Under the pieces are notes generated by a model, which saw only the letters and a program-made list of their open reading frames with translations, had not been told where the DNA came from and ran no database searches. Positions 25,644 through 34,093 of a DNA stretch of 64,000 nt are shown here, piece by piece (position 1 is the stretch's first letter; the number at the start of each line of letters is the position of its first letter). Location: assembly GCA_944321645.1 (NCBI GenBank), contig CALUMB010000005.1, positions 1 through 64,000 on the forward strand, read 5' to 3'. Source of the stretch: an uncultured Prevotella sp. (GTDB lineage: Bacteria; Bacteroidota; Bacteroidia; Bacteroidales; Bacteroidaceae). The translations under genes and the position numbers were made by a program.

Positions 25644-26429
25644 ATGATATTCTACTTTTCTGGCACAGGCAACACGCAGTGGGTTGCCGAGCATCTGGCA
25701 CGAGCAACAGCCGACAGAACCATACCCATTGCAGGCAAAAGCGAAGGGAAGGCGTGCTTTAACCTCAGCGAAAGGGAGCGCATAGGCTTCTGCTTTCCCA
25801 TCCATGGGTGGAGGCCGCCGAAAATCCTCCGAAATTTTATAAGGAATTTGTCTTTTGCAAATGCCGACGGACACTATTGCTACGCTGTGTGTACGTGCGG
25901 CGATGAGACAGGACTGGCTATAGACATTTTGAACAAGGATTTAGGGGCAATCGGGTTGCACACCGACAGCGCGTTTTCCATTGCAATGCCTAACACGTAT
26001 GTGTGCCTGCCGTTCATGGACACGGATGGCACGAAAATAGAAGCAAGGAAAACAGACGCTGCCCGCAAAACATTGGACACAATCTCGCAGAGTGTTGCCG
26101 ATAGGCAATGCGGTGTTTTTGCGCTAAAAAAAGGGCAGTTCCCTTCATTCCTGTCATACGTATTGGGAAAATATTTCAGCAGGCAAATGGTGACGGACAA
26201 ACATTTTTTCGTCGATGAGCCGGCTTGTTCCAAATGCGGCATCTGTGCAAGAGCCTGCCCAATTGGCAACATAAGATGGTCGCCGGGCCGCCTCCCCGAA
26301 TGGGAGCGCAACGGCAAATGCACGTGCTGCCTTGCCTGCTACCACCATTGTCCCAACCATGCCGTATGCTACGGAAAGGCGACAAGAGGCAAAGGGCAAT
26401 ATTTTTTTGGAAAGGAAACAACAAAATAA
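25644..26429 (+). CDS. EFR1-type flavodoxin/ferredoxin fusion protein
   Basis: Electron-transfer protein of 261 residues. The N-terminal flavodoxin-like domain begins MIFYFSGTGNTQWVAEHLA, with the FMN phosphate loop SGTGNT. The C-terminal part has two 4Fe-4S clusters of the 2[4Fe-4S] ferredoxin type, CSKCGICARACP and CTCCLACYHHCP. No signal peptide is present, so it is cytoplasmic. The redox partner is unknown. It ends only 7 nt before the M6 protease gene, so the two may share a transcript although their functions look unrelated. Confidence 0.88.
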   Translation: MIFYFSGTGNTQWVAEHLARATADRTIPIAGKSEGKACFNLSERERIGFCFPIHGWRPPKILRNFIRNLSFANADGHYCYAVCTCGDETGLAIDILNKDLGAIGLHTDSAFSIAMPNTYVCLPFMDTDGTKIEARKTDAARKTLDTISQSVADRQCGVFALKKGQFPSFLSYVLGKYFSRQMVTDKHFFVDEPACSKCGICARACPIGNIRWSPGRLPEWERNGKCTCCLACYHHCPNHAVCYGKATRGKGQYFFGKETTK

Positions 26430-26436
26430 ATTTATT

Positions 26437-28296
26437 ATGAGGACAAAACTATTAGTACTGTTTTTGCTTTCGGCCACGTTCGGGTGGGCCGTTAAGATGC
26501 ACCCCGGCATCCATTCCGTCAGGCAAAGCGACGGAACATCCCTTCGCGTTAAGGGATACGGCAACCACGATTTCAGCTACCTCACCACCGTTGACGGCGT
26601 GTTGCTTTTCCAAGACGGCACAAACTTCTATGTTGCGGCGGTCAATGCCGACGGCGAGCTTACGTCGACCGGAATACTTGCCCACGAGCCTGACAACAGA
26701 AGCGAGGCTGAAAATGCCGCCATCGCCTCGCAAGACAAGACTCTGTTTGCTACAAAAATGGGCGTCAACGCCAAAAGAGGCCGCCTGCGCAGGGAGCCTA
26801 TGGCAACCGACGCAACACTGCTGCCACACTTGGGGTCGCCCAATGTGCCTGTAATTTTGGTTGAGTTCAGCGACACAACATTTACGGTGAGCGACCCGAA
26901 AGCTACTTTCTCACAATACCTCAACGCCACCGAACTCTTTGGCGAGGGAGCTGACCCGGAGCTGGGAATGAACTACGGCAGCGTGAAAAGGTATTTCTCC
27001 GACATGAGTTTCGGCAAGTTCACGCCAAACTTCGACGTGTATGGCCCCGTGAGGCTGCAACAGCCGCTAAAGCATTATGGAGGGGGCAACTCGTCTGACG
27101 AAAACATGAACGGGCTTTTTGCCGATGCCTGCGCTGCCGTTGACGACGAAGTGGACTTCTCGAAATATGATGCCAACGGCGACGGCTACGTTGACCTTGT
27201 CTACATTATCTATGCCGGCTACTCGCAGAGCATAGCCGGAAACTCTACGGAGTGCATCCACCCAAAGTCCGGCACACTGTCAGCCGGTATAACGGTAGAC
27301 GGCAAGCAATTGCTCCGCTACGGTGTGAACAATGAACTTAACGGCACGCCTGCCGACCAGGCAGACTATGGGCTGCTGATAAACGGCATTGGGCTGTTTT
27401 GCCACGAGTTCTCGCACTGCATGGGCCTGCCCGATATGTATCCTACACCTGGAAGCGAGGCAGAAATGTGCATAAACCAAAACCTCGACTATTGGGATTT
27501 GATGGACGCTGGCGAATACACAATGGAGGGGTACCGCCCGACAGAATATACGGCCTGGGAACGCGAACGCTTTGGCTGGATTACAATAGACACGCTCGAC
27601 TCGCCGCAAGACGTGACGCTACGCCCGCTGTCTGATGGCGGCAAGGCATACCGCATACTTAACGACAAAGACGAGACAGGTCGCGAATACTACATTGTTG
27701 AGAATGTGCGAAAGCAAGGGTGGAATAACTACCTATTCGGCGAAGGAATGCTTGTCTTTCATGTAGACTACGACGTCTACCAGTTCAGCCTGGGCGGATG
27801 CAAGGTGAACAGCACCCCAGGCCACCCGCGGTTTACAATCATACCGGCCGACGGGATGTTCATGCCCGAGTATTTCATGTACACAACCGTGACGGAAAGC
27901 GACATGACTGACGAGGTTTCCACAATAAACCAGCCGCTATACGACAAATACAACGGCACCTACATCACGTCTGCAATTTATAAAGACGAGGCAGCAGGCG
28001 ACCCATTCCCCGGCCAGACCGGGGCAACGCAACTTACTGACGACAGCACCCCAGCAGCAAAAGTGTATAGGGGCGGGTATATCAGCAAGCCTATAACGGA
28101 CATAACCGAAGACATAAGCACTGGCGCGGTGAGCTTTAAGTTCATGGGTGGCAGTGCCGCTTCTGGAATTAACGAAGTAGAGGCCGCGTCCGAAAGCCGC
28201 AGAATATACACGATAGACGGACGATATATGGGAACAAACCCGGACAAATTGCCAAAGGGCTTGTACATAATGGGCAAAAAGAAAATTGTGCTCTAA
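26437..28296 (+). CDS. Secreted M6-family (InhA-like) metalloprotease
   Basis: Protein of 619 residues with a signal peptide (TKLLVLFLLSATFGWAV), a propeptide region and the M6 catalytic domain. The zinc motif is HEFSHCMGLPD (His323-Glu324-His327). A Ca-binding-like DANGDGYVD (EF-hand style) stretch lies about 80 residues before it. The last 30 residues (RIYTIDGRYMG..LPKGLYIMGKKKIVL) resemble the type IX secretion C-terminal sorting tail of Prevotella proteins, so cell-surface or extracellular location is inferred. ATG 26437 is chosen because it opens the signal peptide; the frame is open further upstream. Ends 10 nt before a very long hairpin. Confidence 0.88.
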   Translation: MRTKLLVLFLLSATFGWAVKMHPGIHSVRQSDGTSLRVKGYGNHDFSYLTTVDGVLLFQDGTNFYVAAVNADGELTSTGILAHEPDNRSEAENAAIASQDKTLFATKMGVNAKRGRLRREPMATDATLLPHLGSPNVPVILVEFSDTTFTVSDPKATFSQYLNATELFGEGADPELGMNYGSVKRYFSDMSFGKFTPNFDVYGPVRLQQPLKHYGGGNSSDENMNGLFADACAAVDDEVDFSKYDANGDGYVDLVYIIYAGYSQSIAGNSTECIHPKSGTLSAGITVDGKQLLRYGVNNELNGTPADQADYGLLINGIGLFCHEFSHCMGLPDMYPTPGSEAEMCINQNLDYWDLMDAGEYTMEGYRPTEYTAWERERFGWITIDTLDSPQDVTLRPLSDGGKAYRILNDKDETGREYYIVENVRKQGWNNYLFGEGMLVFHVDYDVYQFSLGGCKVNSTPGHPRFTIIPADGMFMPEYFMYTTVTESDMTDEVSTINQPLYDKYNGTYITSAIYKDEAAGDPFPGQTGATQLTDDSTPAAKVYRGGYISKPITDITEDISTGAVSFKFMGGSAASGINEVEAASESRRIYTIDGRYMGTNPDKLPKGLYIMGKKKIVL

Positions 28297-28306
28297 AGGC
28301 TGCCAG

Positions 28307-28387
28307 CCACAACTTGCATAAAAGCGTAAAGCCCGCCAAGAGAGTCGAAATCTCTTGGCGGGCTTTACGCTTTTATGCAAGTTGTGG
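28307..28387. terminator. Exceptionally long bidirectional hairpin, 37-bp perfect stem
   Basis: 28307-28343 is the exact reverse complement of 28351-28387, with a 7-nt loop GTCGAAA. It lies between the convergent protease and porin genes. A GC-rich top (GCCCGCCAAGAGA) flanked by AAAGCG/CGCTTT tracts can terminate in both directions, but the stem is far longer than needed. Confidence 0.85.
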
Positions 28388-28449
28388 CCCCCTCTGTGAA
28401 AACCATGCAGGCAGAAAACAGAAACACAACCATTTAGTATGGCTGGCCG

Positions 28450-29574
28450 TCAGAACCTTACGCTAAGCTGCACATCAACCATACTGCAATTATGTTTGGC
28501 CAAGCTGCGGTCGTTTATGAATGCATACTCTGCCTGGACTTCCAAATTCTTGCAAAACAGATAGTTGAGGCCAACTTCGTATTGCGTGCGACTGTCTGTC
28601 CATGAGCCAGACTTGCGGTATAAGTCGTAGCGTGCCTTTGCGCGGAGCTTCTGCCTGATGATAGGGGCGATGCAAAGGGCATAAACGCCATCGGCCTTGT
28701 TGCCTTGGGCAAGGTTTACCGTTGCGTCGCTTGCATCGTCGCCGCCTTGGCAGGTGGTCTTAAATCCATAGCCGGTGCTGTGGATATATTCCGAACGTAT
28801 CTGCCAGTCGTCTTTTTTGTATTCGGCACTTATTGCGTAACGTTTTTGCGACAAGCAAACAGTGCCAGTACGCTCATTGCCGCCTTCATCAGTCCAATGG
28901 CCCTTGCGGGCTTTGGAACCTACCCAACCGAACGCCCCAATGCGCAAGCCTTCAATTGGCATTACCCACAAACCGCCAATTACGTCCTTGCGGTTGTCAA
29001 CATCTTTTGTGTTTATGCCTTGCCCGTTGAAAACGCCAACTTGGTAGTGGAAGAGGTGCCGCCCGGCCTTGTTGGCAATAAAATCGCCTTGCAGCTGTAT
29101 GCCGATGTCGCGCCCATTGCTTGCCTGCTCGCCTGAGCGGTCATTGAACCCAGCCAGCCTCTGCACGTTTTGTGAGTAGCCCATGAAGCCTTGGTCTACA
29201 GGGTGCATAGGGTTTTCAAACGTAAACGGCCGCTTGAACTGCCCTATTTTGATGCAGGCAAACTTAAACTTCTGCCATTCCACGAAGGCATCTACAAGGC
29301 GCGGGCTTTCGCCCAGTGTGGAAGTGTTGCCGTTAATCTGCGCTTGCACTTTATACTCGAAGTCGCCGAGCACACGCCCACCCACAGAAACGCGGGCCAT
29401 ACGCAGGTTGAACGTGTTGCTGTTGTTGTCGCCGCCCATGCTCGCTTGGTATTGCCCGATGATGTATCCGCTGAATTTCGGCTTGCCGAACAATGGCTTG
29501 CCCTGCCCTCCGGCAAACGATGTTGCAGGCAGCGCCATGGCCGCTACGCAAAGAAAATATTGCTTGGCATTCAT
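28450..29574 (-). CDS. OprO/OprP-type outer membrane porin
   Basis: Outer membrane beta-barrel protein of 374 residues. Signal peptide NAKQYFLCVAAMALPATSFAG, then SGYIIGQYQASMG, repeated beta-strand patterns and a C-terminal aromatic residue (VDVQLSVRF), as expected for a barrel handled by Bam. Family members form anion or phosphate-selective pores; here substrate is unknown. Met 29574 is preferred over 29598 because it directly opens the signal peptide. The gene follows rlmD by about 30 nt on the same strand. Confidence 0.85.
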   Translation of the reverse strand: MNAKQYFLCVAAMALPATSFAGGQGKPLFGKPKFSGYIIGQYQASMGGDNNSNTFNLRMARVSVGGRVLGDFEYKVQAQINGNTSTLGESPRLVDAFVEWQKFKFACIKIGQFKRPFTFENPMHPVDQGFMGYSQNVQRLAGFNDRSGEQASNGRDIGIQLQGDFIANKAGRHLFHYQVGVFNGQGINTKDVDNRKDVIGGLWVMPIEGLRIGAFGWVGSKARKGHWTDEGGNERTGTVCLSQKRYAISAEYKKDDWQIRSEYIHSTGYGFKTTCQGGDDASDATVNLAQGNKADGVYALCIAPIIRQKLRAKARYDLYRKSGSWTDSRTQYEVGLNYLFCKNLEVQAEYAFINDRSLAKHNCSMVDVQLSVRF

Positions 29575-29604
29575 TTTTTCCTGTCGTTCGTTAAACAATC
29601 ACAT

Positions 29605-31026
29605 TCAGTTTCTGCGCTCAAGTGCGACAACGTTTTCAACATGGGGCGTATGCGGGAACATATCCACTGGCTGCACGGCTGTCACTTTATAGTTTGCGTC
29701 AAGCAGTGAAATGTCACGCGCCTGCGTTGCAGGGTTGCAACTTACGTAAACTATCCGCCGGGGCGATGCCTTGAGTATAGTCTCGACTACGTCCGGGTGC
29801 ATCCCGGCACGTGGCGGGTCGGTGATTATCACGTCGGGTGCGCCATGCGTGGCTATGAAGTTCTCGGTCAGCAAGTCTTTCATGTCGCCGGCAAAAAACA
29901 GCGTATTGTCTATGCCGTTGAGTTTGGAGTTTACTTTCGCGTCTTCAATGGCTTCAGGCACATATTCTATTCCAACAACCTTGCGGGCTTGGCGTGCAAC
30001 GAAATTGGCTATTGTCCCAGTTCCGGTGTACAAGTCGTAAACAAGCTCGCAGCCGGTCAGTGCCGCCATTTCGCGTGCCACGCAATATAGGCGGTGGGCT
30101 TGTTCGGTGTTTGTCTGATAAAAGCTCTTTGGCCCAACCTTAAACTTAAGGCCCTCCATCTCTTCTATTATGTGGTCGTCTCCTTTGTATAAGACAAGTT
30201 CTTGGTCGCCGATAGTATCGTTACACTTCTGGTTGTCCACATAGAATAGCGACGTGATTTGCGGAAACTTGTCGGCCAAATGCTCCATCAAGGCAATGGC
30301 TTTGTCTTTGTCGCCCGGCTCGTCGAAGTGGAACTGCACAATAACCATCCACTGGCCAGTGTTTGAATTGCGTATAATCACGTCGCGCAGCAAGCCGTGT
30401 TGCGCCCGTAAATCAAAAAACGTGATGTCGTGTCCAAACGCATAGTCGCGTATTTCGTTCCTGATACAGTTGTGCAGGTCGTCCATCAGCCAGCACTTTT
30501 CTATCGGCAAAATTTTGTCGAAAGCACCGGTAATGTGGAAACCAATACCGTTCATGTTGTCGAATTTTACGCCTGCGGCTATCTGTTCGCGCGTGAGCCA
30601 TCTTTTGTTTGAACAGCCAAACTCCAATTTGTTTCGGTACTCGAAAATATTTCCCGACCCAATCGTAGGGAGGACTTCCGGCAGTTCCACCTTCCCGATG
30701 CGTACAAGCTGGTCGCGCACTTGCTTTTGCTTGAACGCCAACTGCTCTTCGTAGGGAAGATTCTGCCACTTGCACCCGCCACAGACACCAAAATGGGAGC
30801 ATACGGGGGCAACACGCTTTGGACTATATTCTATGAACCTGACAACTTCCGCCTCACAGTAGTTGTGTTTTTTCTTGGTCACTTGAAGGTCAGCCACATC
30901 GCCCGGCACTGCGAAAGGAACGAACACAACGAGGTCGTTTACCCGCGCAAGCGACTTGCCTTCGGCTGCCACTTCCTCTATCCGCACGGCTTCAAGCAGC
31001 GGCAGCGGCTTTTTCTTTCTGCTCAT
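29605..31026 (-). CDS. rlmD: 23S rRNA (uracil-1939-C5)-methyltransferase RlmD
   Basis: SAM-dependent RNA m5U methyltransferase of 473 residues (RlmD/RumA family). Order: TRAM domain at the N-terminus, the Fe-S cysteine motif CGGCKWQNLPYEEQ, the SAM site LVYDLYTGTGTIANFVA, DPPRAGMHPDVV and the catalytic cysteine motif VSCNPATQARD. RlmD and RlmC differ little by eye; some Bacteroidetes copies are simply called RumA. A TAACTTTG promoter lies upstream. The porin gene follows directly. Confidence 0.92.
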   Translation of the reverse strand: MSRKKKPLPLLEAVRIEEVAAEGKSLARVNDLVVFVPFAVPGDVADLQVTKKKHNYCEAEVVRFIEYSPKRVAPVCSHFGVCGGCKWQNLPYEEQLAFKQKQVRDQLVRIGKVELPEVLPTIGSGNIFEYRNKLEFGCSNKRWLTREQIAAGVKFDNMNGIGFHITGAFDKILPIEKCWLMDDLHNCIRNEIRDYAFGHDITFFDLRAQHGLLRDVIIRNSNTGQWMVIVQFHFDEPGDKDKAIALMEHLADKFPQITSLFYVDNQKCNDTIGDQELVLYKGDDHIIEEMEGLKFKVGPKSFYQTNTEQAHRLYCVAREMAALTGCELVYDLYTGTGTIANFVARQARKVVGIEYVPEAIEDAKVNSKLNGIDNTLFFAGDMKDLLTENFIATHGAPDVIITDPPRAGMHPDVVETILKASPRRIVYVSCNPATQARDISLLDANYKVTAVQPVDMFPHTPHVENVVALERRN

Positions 31027-31052
31027 TTGTTTGTTTTATTACTTTGCGTCTG

Positions 31053-31060
31053 CAAAGTTA
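31053..31060 (-). promoter_or_regulatory. Promoter -7 box of rlmD
   Basis: TAACTTTG on the minus strand, 26 nt before the ATG at 31026. Confidence 0.6.
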
Positions 31061-31181
31061 CAAATTATACGGCGAACAGATGTTGGCGGAAATGGAAAAA
31101 ATGCAACCGACAAAAATATGGTATGGCGCAACAGCTATCTTTTTGTCATCAGCGTTGCAGACTGAAACGTTCTGCCCAAAA

Positions 31182-31233
31182 CTGAAAATGGGGAATGGCC
31201 CCGGCCCTGAATGCCAGGCTGTCCACTCCCCAT
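31182..31233 (-). terminator. Terminator after eda
   Basis: ATGGGGA..TGG and CCA..TCCCCAT form a stem with one mismatch. Read on the minus strand it is followed by TTTTC. Confidence 0.65.
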
Positions 31234-31255
31234 AAAGCATCTTTAGCGTGAGGAT

Positions 31256-31924
31256 TTACCCTCTTGCCTTTGCAATGTAGCCCAATGCTTCTACGCACTT
31301 GTCGGTGATGGCCTTCCAGTCTTTAGCTGCAATAACGTCTTTCGGGAACAGTTTCGATCCCATTCCAACGCAATACACCCCGGCCTTTACCCATGACGTG
31401 AGGTTTTCTTCATCAGGAGAAACGCCTCCAGTGACCATCAGCTTCGACCACGGCATTGGTGCCATAAGCCCCTTTACGAGTTTCGGGCCGAGCACGTCGC
31501 CAGGGAAAACCTTGCAAAGGTCGCATCCGGTCTCCTGTGCGAAGCCTATCTCCGACACGCTGCCGCATCCCGGTGTATATGGGATCAGACGGCGGTTGCA
31601 GACTTTTGACACTTCCGGGTTAAACAGCGGGCCAACTACGAAGCAGGCACCGAGCTGAATATAGAGTGCAGCTGTGGCTGGGTCAACCACGGAACCAACG
31701 CCGAGAGCAAGCTCCGGGCATTCCTTGGCTGCAAACTTTACCACTTCGGCAAAAACCTCGTGGGCGAAGTCGCCGCGGTTGGTAAATTCAAATGCACGCA
31801 CACCGCCATCGTAGCAAGCCTTGATGACTTGCTTTGCCGTCTCTACGTCTTTGTGGTAGAACACAGGCACCATGCCGGTCTGCCCCATCTTGGCCAGGAC
31901 GGCCACCTTATCAAACTTTGCCAT
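31256..31924 (-). CDS. eda: KDPG / 4-hydroxy-2-oxoglutarate aldolase
   Basis: Class I aldolase (222 residues) cleaving 2-keto-3-deoxy-6-phosphogluconate to pyruvate and glyceraldehyde-3-phosphate. The active-site glutamate ([10 protein letters not shown]) and Schiff-base lysine region ([14 protein letters not shown]) are visible, with [24 protein letters not shown] between. It is the last step of the hexuronate pathway encoded just upstream (uxaB, kdgK). The 48-residue gene lies 4 nt upstream of its start. Confidence 0.93.
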   Translation of the reverse strand: MAKFDKVAVLAKMGQTGMVPVFYHKDVETAKQVIKACYDGGVRAFEFTNRGDFAHEVFAEVVKFAAKECPELALGVGSVVDPATAALYIQLGACFVVGPLFNPEVSKVCNRRLIPYTPGCGSVSEIGFAQETGCDLCKVFPGDVLGPKLVKGLMAPMPWSKLMVTGGVSPDEENLTSWVKAGVYCVGMGSKLFPKDVIAAKDWKAITDKCVEALGYIAKARG

Positions 31925-31928
31925 AATA

Positions 31929-32075
31929 TCAATTGTTGTTTGTTTCGCGTTTAAATACTAAATAGAGGCCAAGGCAATAGGAGCACACAAGCTCCCACCC
32001 TTCGGCCGCCAATTTGTTGATGCCCTTCTCTTCGTTAGACAGAAAGCATTTCACGTTATACTCATAACGTGCCAT
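31929..32075 (-). CDS. Small DUF4177-like protein (48 residues)
   Basis: A complete short frame between kdgK and eda: starts [20 protein letters not shown], then [18 protein letters not shown], and ends VFKRETNNN. The [10 protein letters not shown] core and the FKR end are the pattern of DUF4177 proteins, which are usually about 50-60 residues. Start ATG at 32075 and stop TGA at 31931-31929. It lies 11 nt after the kdgK stop and 4 nt before eda, so it is in the operon. A perfect dyad (32052-32071) covers codons 2-8. Function of the family is unknown to me. Confidence 0.75.
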   Translation of the reverse strand: MARYEYNVKCFLSNEEKGINKLAAEGWELVCSYCLGLYLVFKRETNNN

Positions 32076-32086
32076 CAGGGCAAGGC

Positions 32087-33112
32087 TTACCTTTGTACAC
32101 GGCCGGAAGCGTCGCCACCGGCAAGTGCCTCAACCTCTTCCTTGCTCACCATGTTGAAATCACCTGGGATGGTGTGCTTCAAGGCAGAAGCTGCCACAGC
32201 AAACTCAAGAGCCTGCCCTTGGTTGTCAGGGTAAGTGAGAAGGCCATGGATGAGGCCGCCAGAGAACGAGTCGCCACCACCAACGCGGTCGATAATCGGC
32301 ATGATGTCGTAGTGCTTGCTCTGGTAGAAGTCCTTGCCATTGTAAATAAGGGCTTTCCAGCCATTGTGCGTTGCAGAAAGCGATTCGCGCAGCGTGGAAA
32401 CCACATATTTGAAGCCGAACTCTTTCATCATGCCCTTGAATATGCCATAGTAGCCCTCGGCATCGGTCTTACCGCCTTCCACATCGGCATCGGGCTTGAA
32501 GCCAAGGCAAAGCTGCGCGTCCTCTTCGTTGCCTATGCAAACGTCAACATACTTCATCAAAGGCTTCATGATGCTTTGCGCTTTTTCCGAAGTCCAAAGC
32601 TTCTTACGGAAATTGAGGTCTACGGAAACTGTCACGCCATGGCGCTTGGCAGCCTCGCAGGCAAGCTTGGTCAGTTCTGCGGCTTTGTCACTGATGGCCG
32701 GAGTGATGCCGCTCCAATGGAACCAGTCGGCACCTTCCATTATCTTGTCGAAATCAAAGTCTGACGGATCTGCTTCTGCAATGGAGCTTCCTGCCCTATC
32801 GTATATCACCTTTGAGGGGCGCATAGATGCTCCTGTCTCAAGGTAATATATGCCCACGCGGTTGCCGCCACGCGAGATATAGTCGGTGTGTACACCGTAG
32901 CGGCGCAGGGCGTTTACGGCACATTGGCCAATTTCGTGCTTTGGCAACTTCGTTACAAAGTATGCGTCGTGGCCATAATTTGCGCAACTTACAGCAACGT
33001 TAGCTTCGCCGCCACCATAAACTACATCGAAAACATCACTCTGAACGAATCTTTTCTGACCGGGGGAGGAAAGTCTCAGCATTATCTCTCCCAATGTTAC
33101 AACTTTTGCCAT
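32087..33112 (-). CDS. kdgK: 2-dehydro-3-deoxygluconokinase
   Basis: PfkB-family sugar kinase (341 residues): KDG + ATP to KDPG. Start MAKVVTLGEIMLRLSSPG, the substrate-binding GGEANVAVSCANYG, and the catalytic anion-hole/Asp motif DRVGGGDSFSGGLIHG (GAGD variant with GGGD). Adjacent eda consumes the product. A TATTTTTG promoter lies upstream, so kdgK, the small gene and eda likely form one operon separate from uxaB. Confidence 0.92.
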   Translation of the reverse strand: MAKVVTLGEIMLRLSSPGQKRFVQSDVFDVVYGGGEANVAVSCANYGHDAYFVTKLPKHEIGQCAVNALRRYGVHTDYISRGGNRVGIYYLETGASMRPSKVIYDRAGSSIAEADPSDFDFDKIMEGADWFHWSGITPAISDKAAELTKLACEAAKRHGVTVSVDLNFRKKLWTSEKAQSIMKPLMKYVDVCIGNEEDAQLCLGFKPDADVEGGKTDAEGYYGIFKGMMKEFGFKYVVSTLRESLSATHNGWKALIYNGKDFYQSKHYDIMPIIDRVGGGDSFSGGLIHGLLTYPDNQGQALEFAVAASALKHTIPGDFNMVSKEEVEALAGGDASGRVQR

Positions 33113-33156
33113 AATAATTAAAAGTTTTTGATTGTGCTATAATTTAGTTTTGTGTA

Positions 33157-33164
33157 CAAAAATA
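33157..33164 (-). promoter_or_regulatory. Promoter -7 box of the kdgK operon
   Basis: TATTTTTG on the minus strand, 44 nt before the ATG at 33112. Confidence 0.55.
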
Positions 33165-33259
33165 ATAAATTAAATTCTAACCGTGAAACAATTTATGTGA
33201 AATTCTTTTTACGCCCACAATGCGTTGTATCTATATGTAATTAAATGGCACTTGCCCTC

Positions 33260-33997
33260 CTAATGATTGACTCCATATCCAAACAAAGCAAAATCTCCTT
33301 TGAGCGGGTCGTCTGGAAACACCTCAAGCATCCTTGAAGTCAGCTTTAGCGCCGTATTCATCGAGGCTGTCTTGCTATCCAACAGCCCCAGCCTGGCCGC
33401 TTCCTGCATTACGTGGGTGTCTAACGGCATAATCAAAGTGCGCTTGTCTATGAAACGGGTCCATAGACCAAGGTCTACAGGGGAGTTGTCGCGCACCATC
33501 CATCTAAGGAACATACATACACGCTTACAGGCCGATGTCGTATCTTTTGGAATTATTGGCCCGACTCCTTTAGCGGAAAAATACTGGCACAACGCTTTTA
33601 CAGCACCAAGCCCATCGGCTGCATTTCGTTCAACGAAGTCGCCTATGGAGCCGTAGTCTACAAGTAAATCCCGCAAAGCGCACAAAAACGCATTCATGGT
33701 GTGATAAGTATAAAGCCTATAAAAGCACATCCCGGCATCATCTGGAATGTCGGTGGCAAACGCGCCTGCCTTCACCCATTCATGGACATCGCCATTTGAA
33801 CAGTCAAGGACAAACTGTATTTTCGGGAAAAACTGTTTCCTGCTGCCATAACTTAGGCAAGAAGCAACCAACCCCAATGTCTCTTGGTTGAACCGTCCAT
33901 TTACTTGATGGATAAACCAACTTGGGTCTGACAACAGAAAGCCTTCTGTCTCAAACCTCTGGGCGTACTCTACCAACAGATGTCTAACGTCTACCAT
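33260..33997 (-). CDS. TIGR02757/DUF2400 family protein
   Basis: Protein of 245 residues with no signal peptide. Family marks are the FLRWMVRDNSPVDLGLWTRF segment, the MPLDTHVMQEAARLGL stretch and YGVNH at the end. These helical features recall helix-hairpin-helix DNA glycosylase folds, but I cannot assign an activity. It sits between uxaB and kdgK on the same strand; no pathway link to hexuronates is evident, so it is probably an unrelated passenger. Confidence 0.8.
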   Translation of the reverse strand: MVDVRHLLVEYAQRFETEGFLLSDPSWFIHQVNGRFNQETLGLVASCLSYGSRKQFFPKIQFVLDCSNGDVHEWVKAGAFATDIPDDAGMCFYRLYTYHTMNAFLCALRDLLVDYGSIGDFVERNAADGLGAVKALCQYFSAKGVGPIIPKDTTSACKRVCMFLRWMVRDNSPVDLGLWTRFIDKRTLIMPLDTHVMQEAARLGLLDSKTASMNTALKLTSRMLEVFPDDPLKGDFALFGYGVNH

Positions 33998-34013
33998 ACA
34001 CCAAACAAAATGA

Positions 34014-34045
34014 GGACTTCGGTCGGATTAGTCCGGCCAAAGTCC
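34014..34045 (-). terminator. Possible terminator after uxaB
   Basis: GGACTT and AAGTCC arms with an inner CGGA/TCCG stem and a 4-nt loop. On the minus strand it is followed by TCATTTTG. Mismatches make this weak. Confidence 0.4.
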
Positions 34046-34093
34046 ACATTAACCATATTATAGTTTACCCCTCACTTATCACTTCGCGACATA

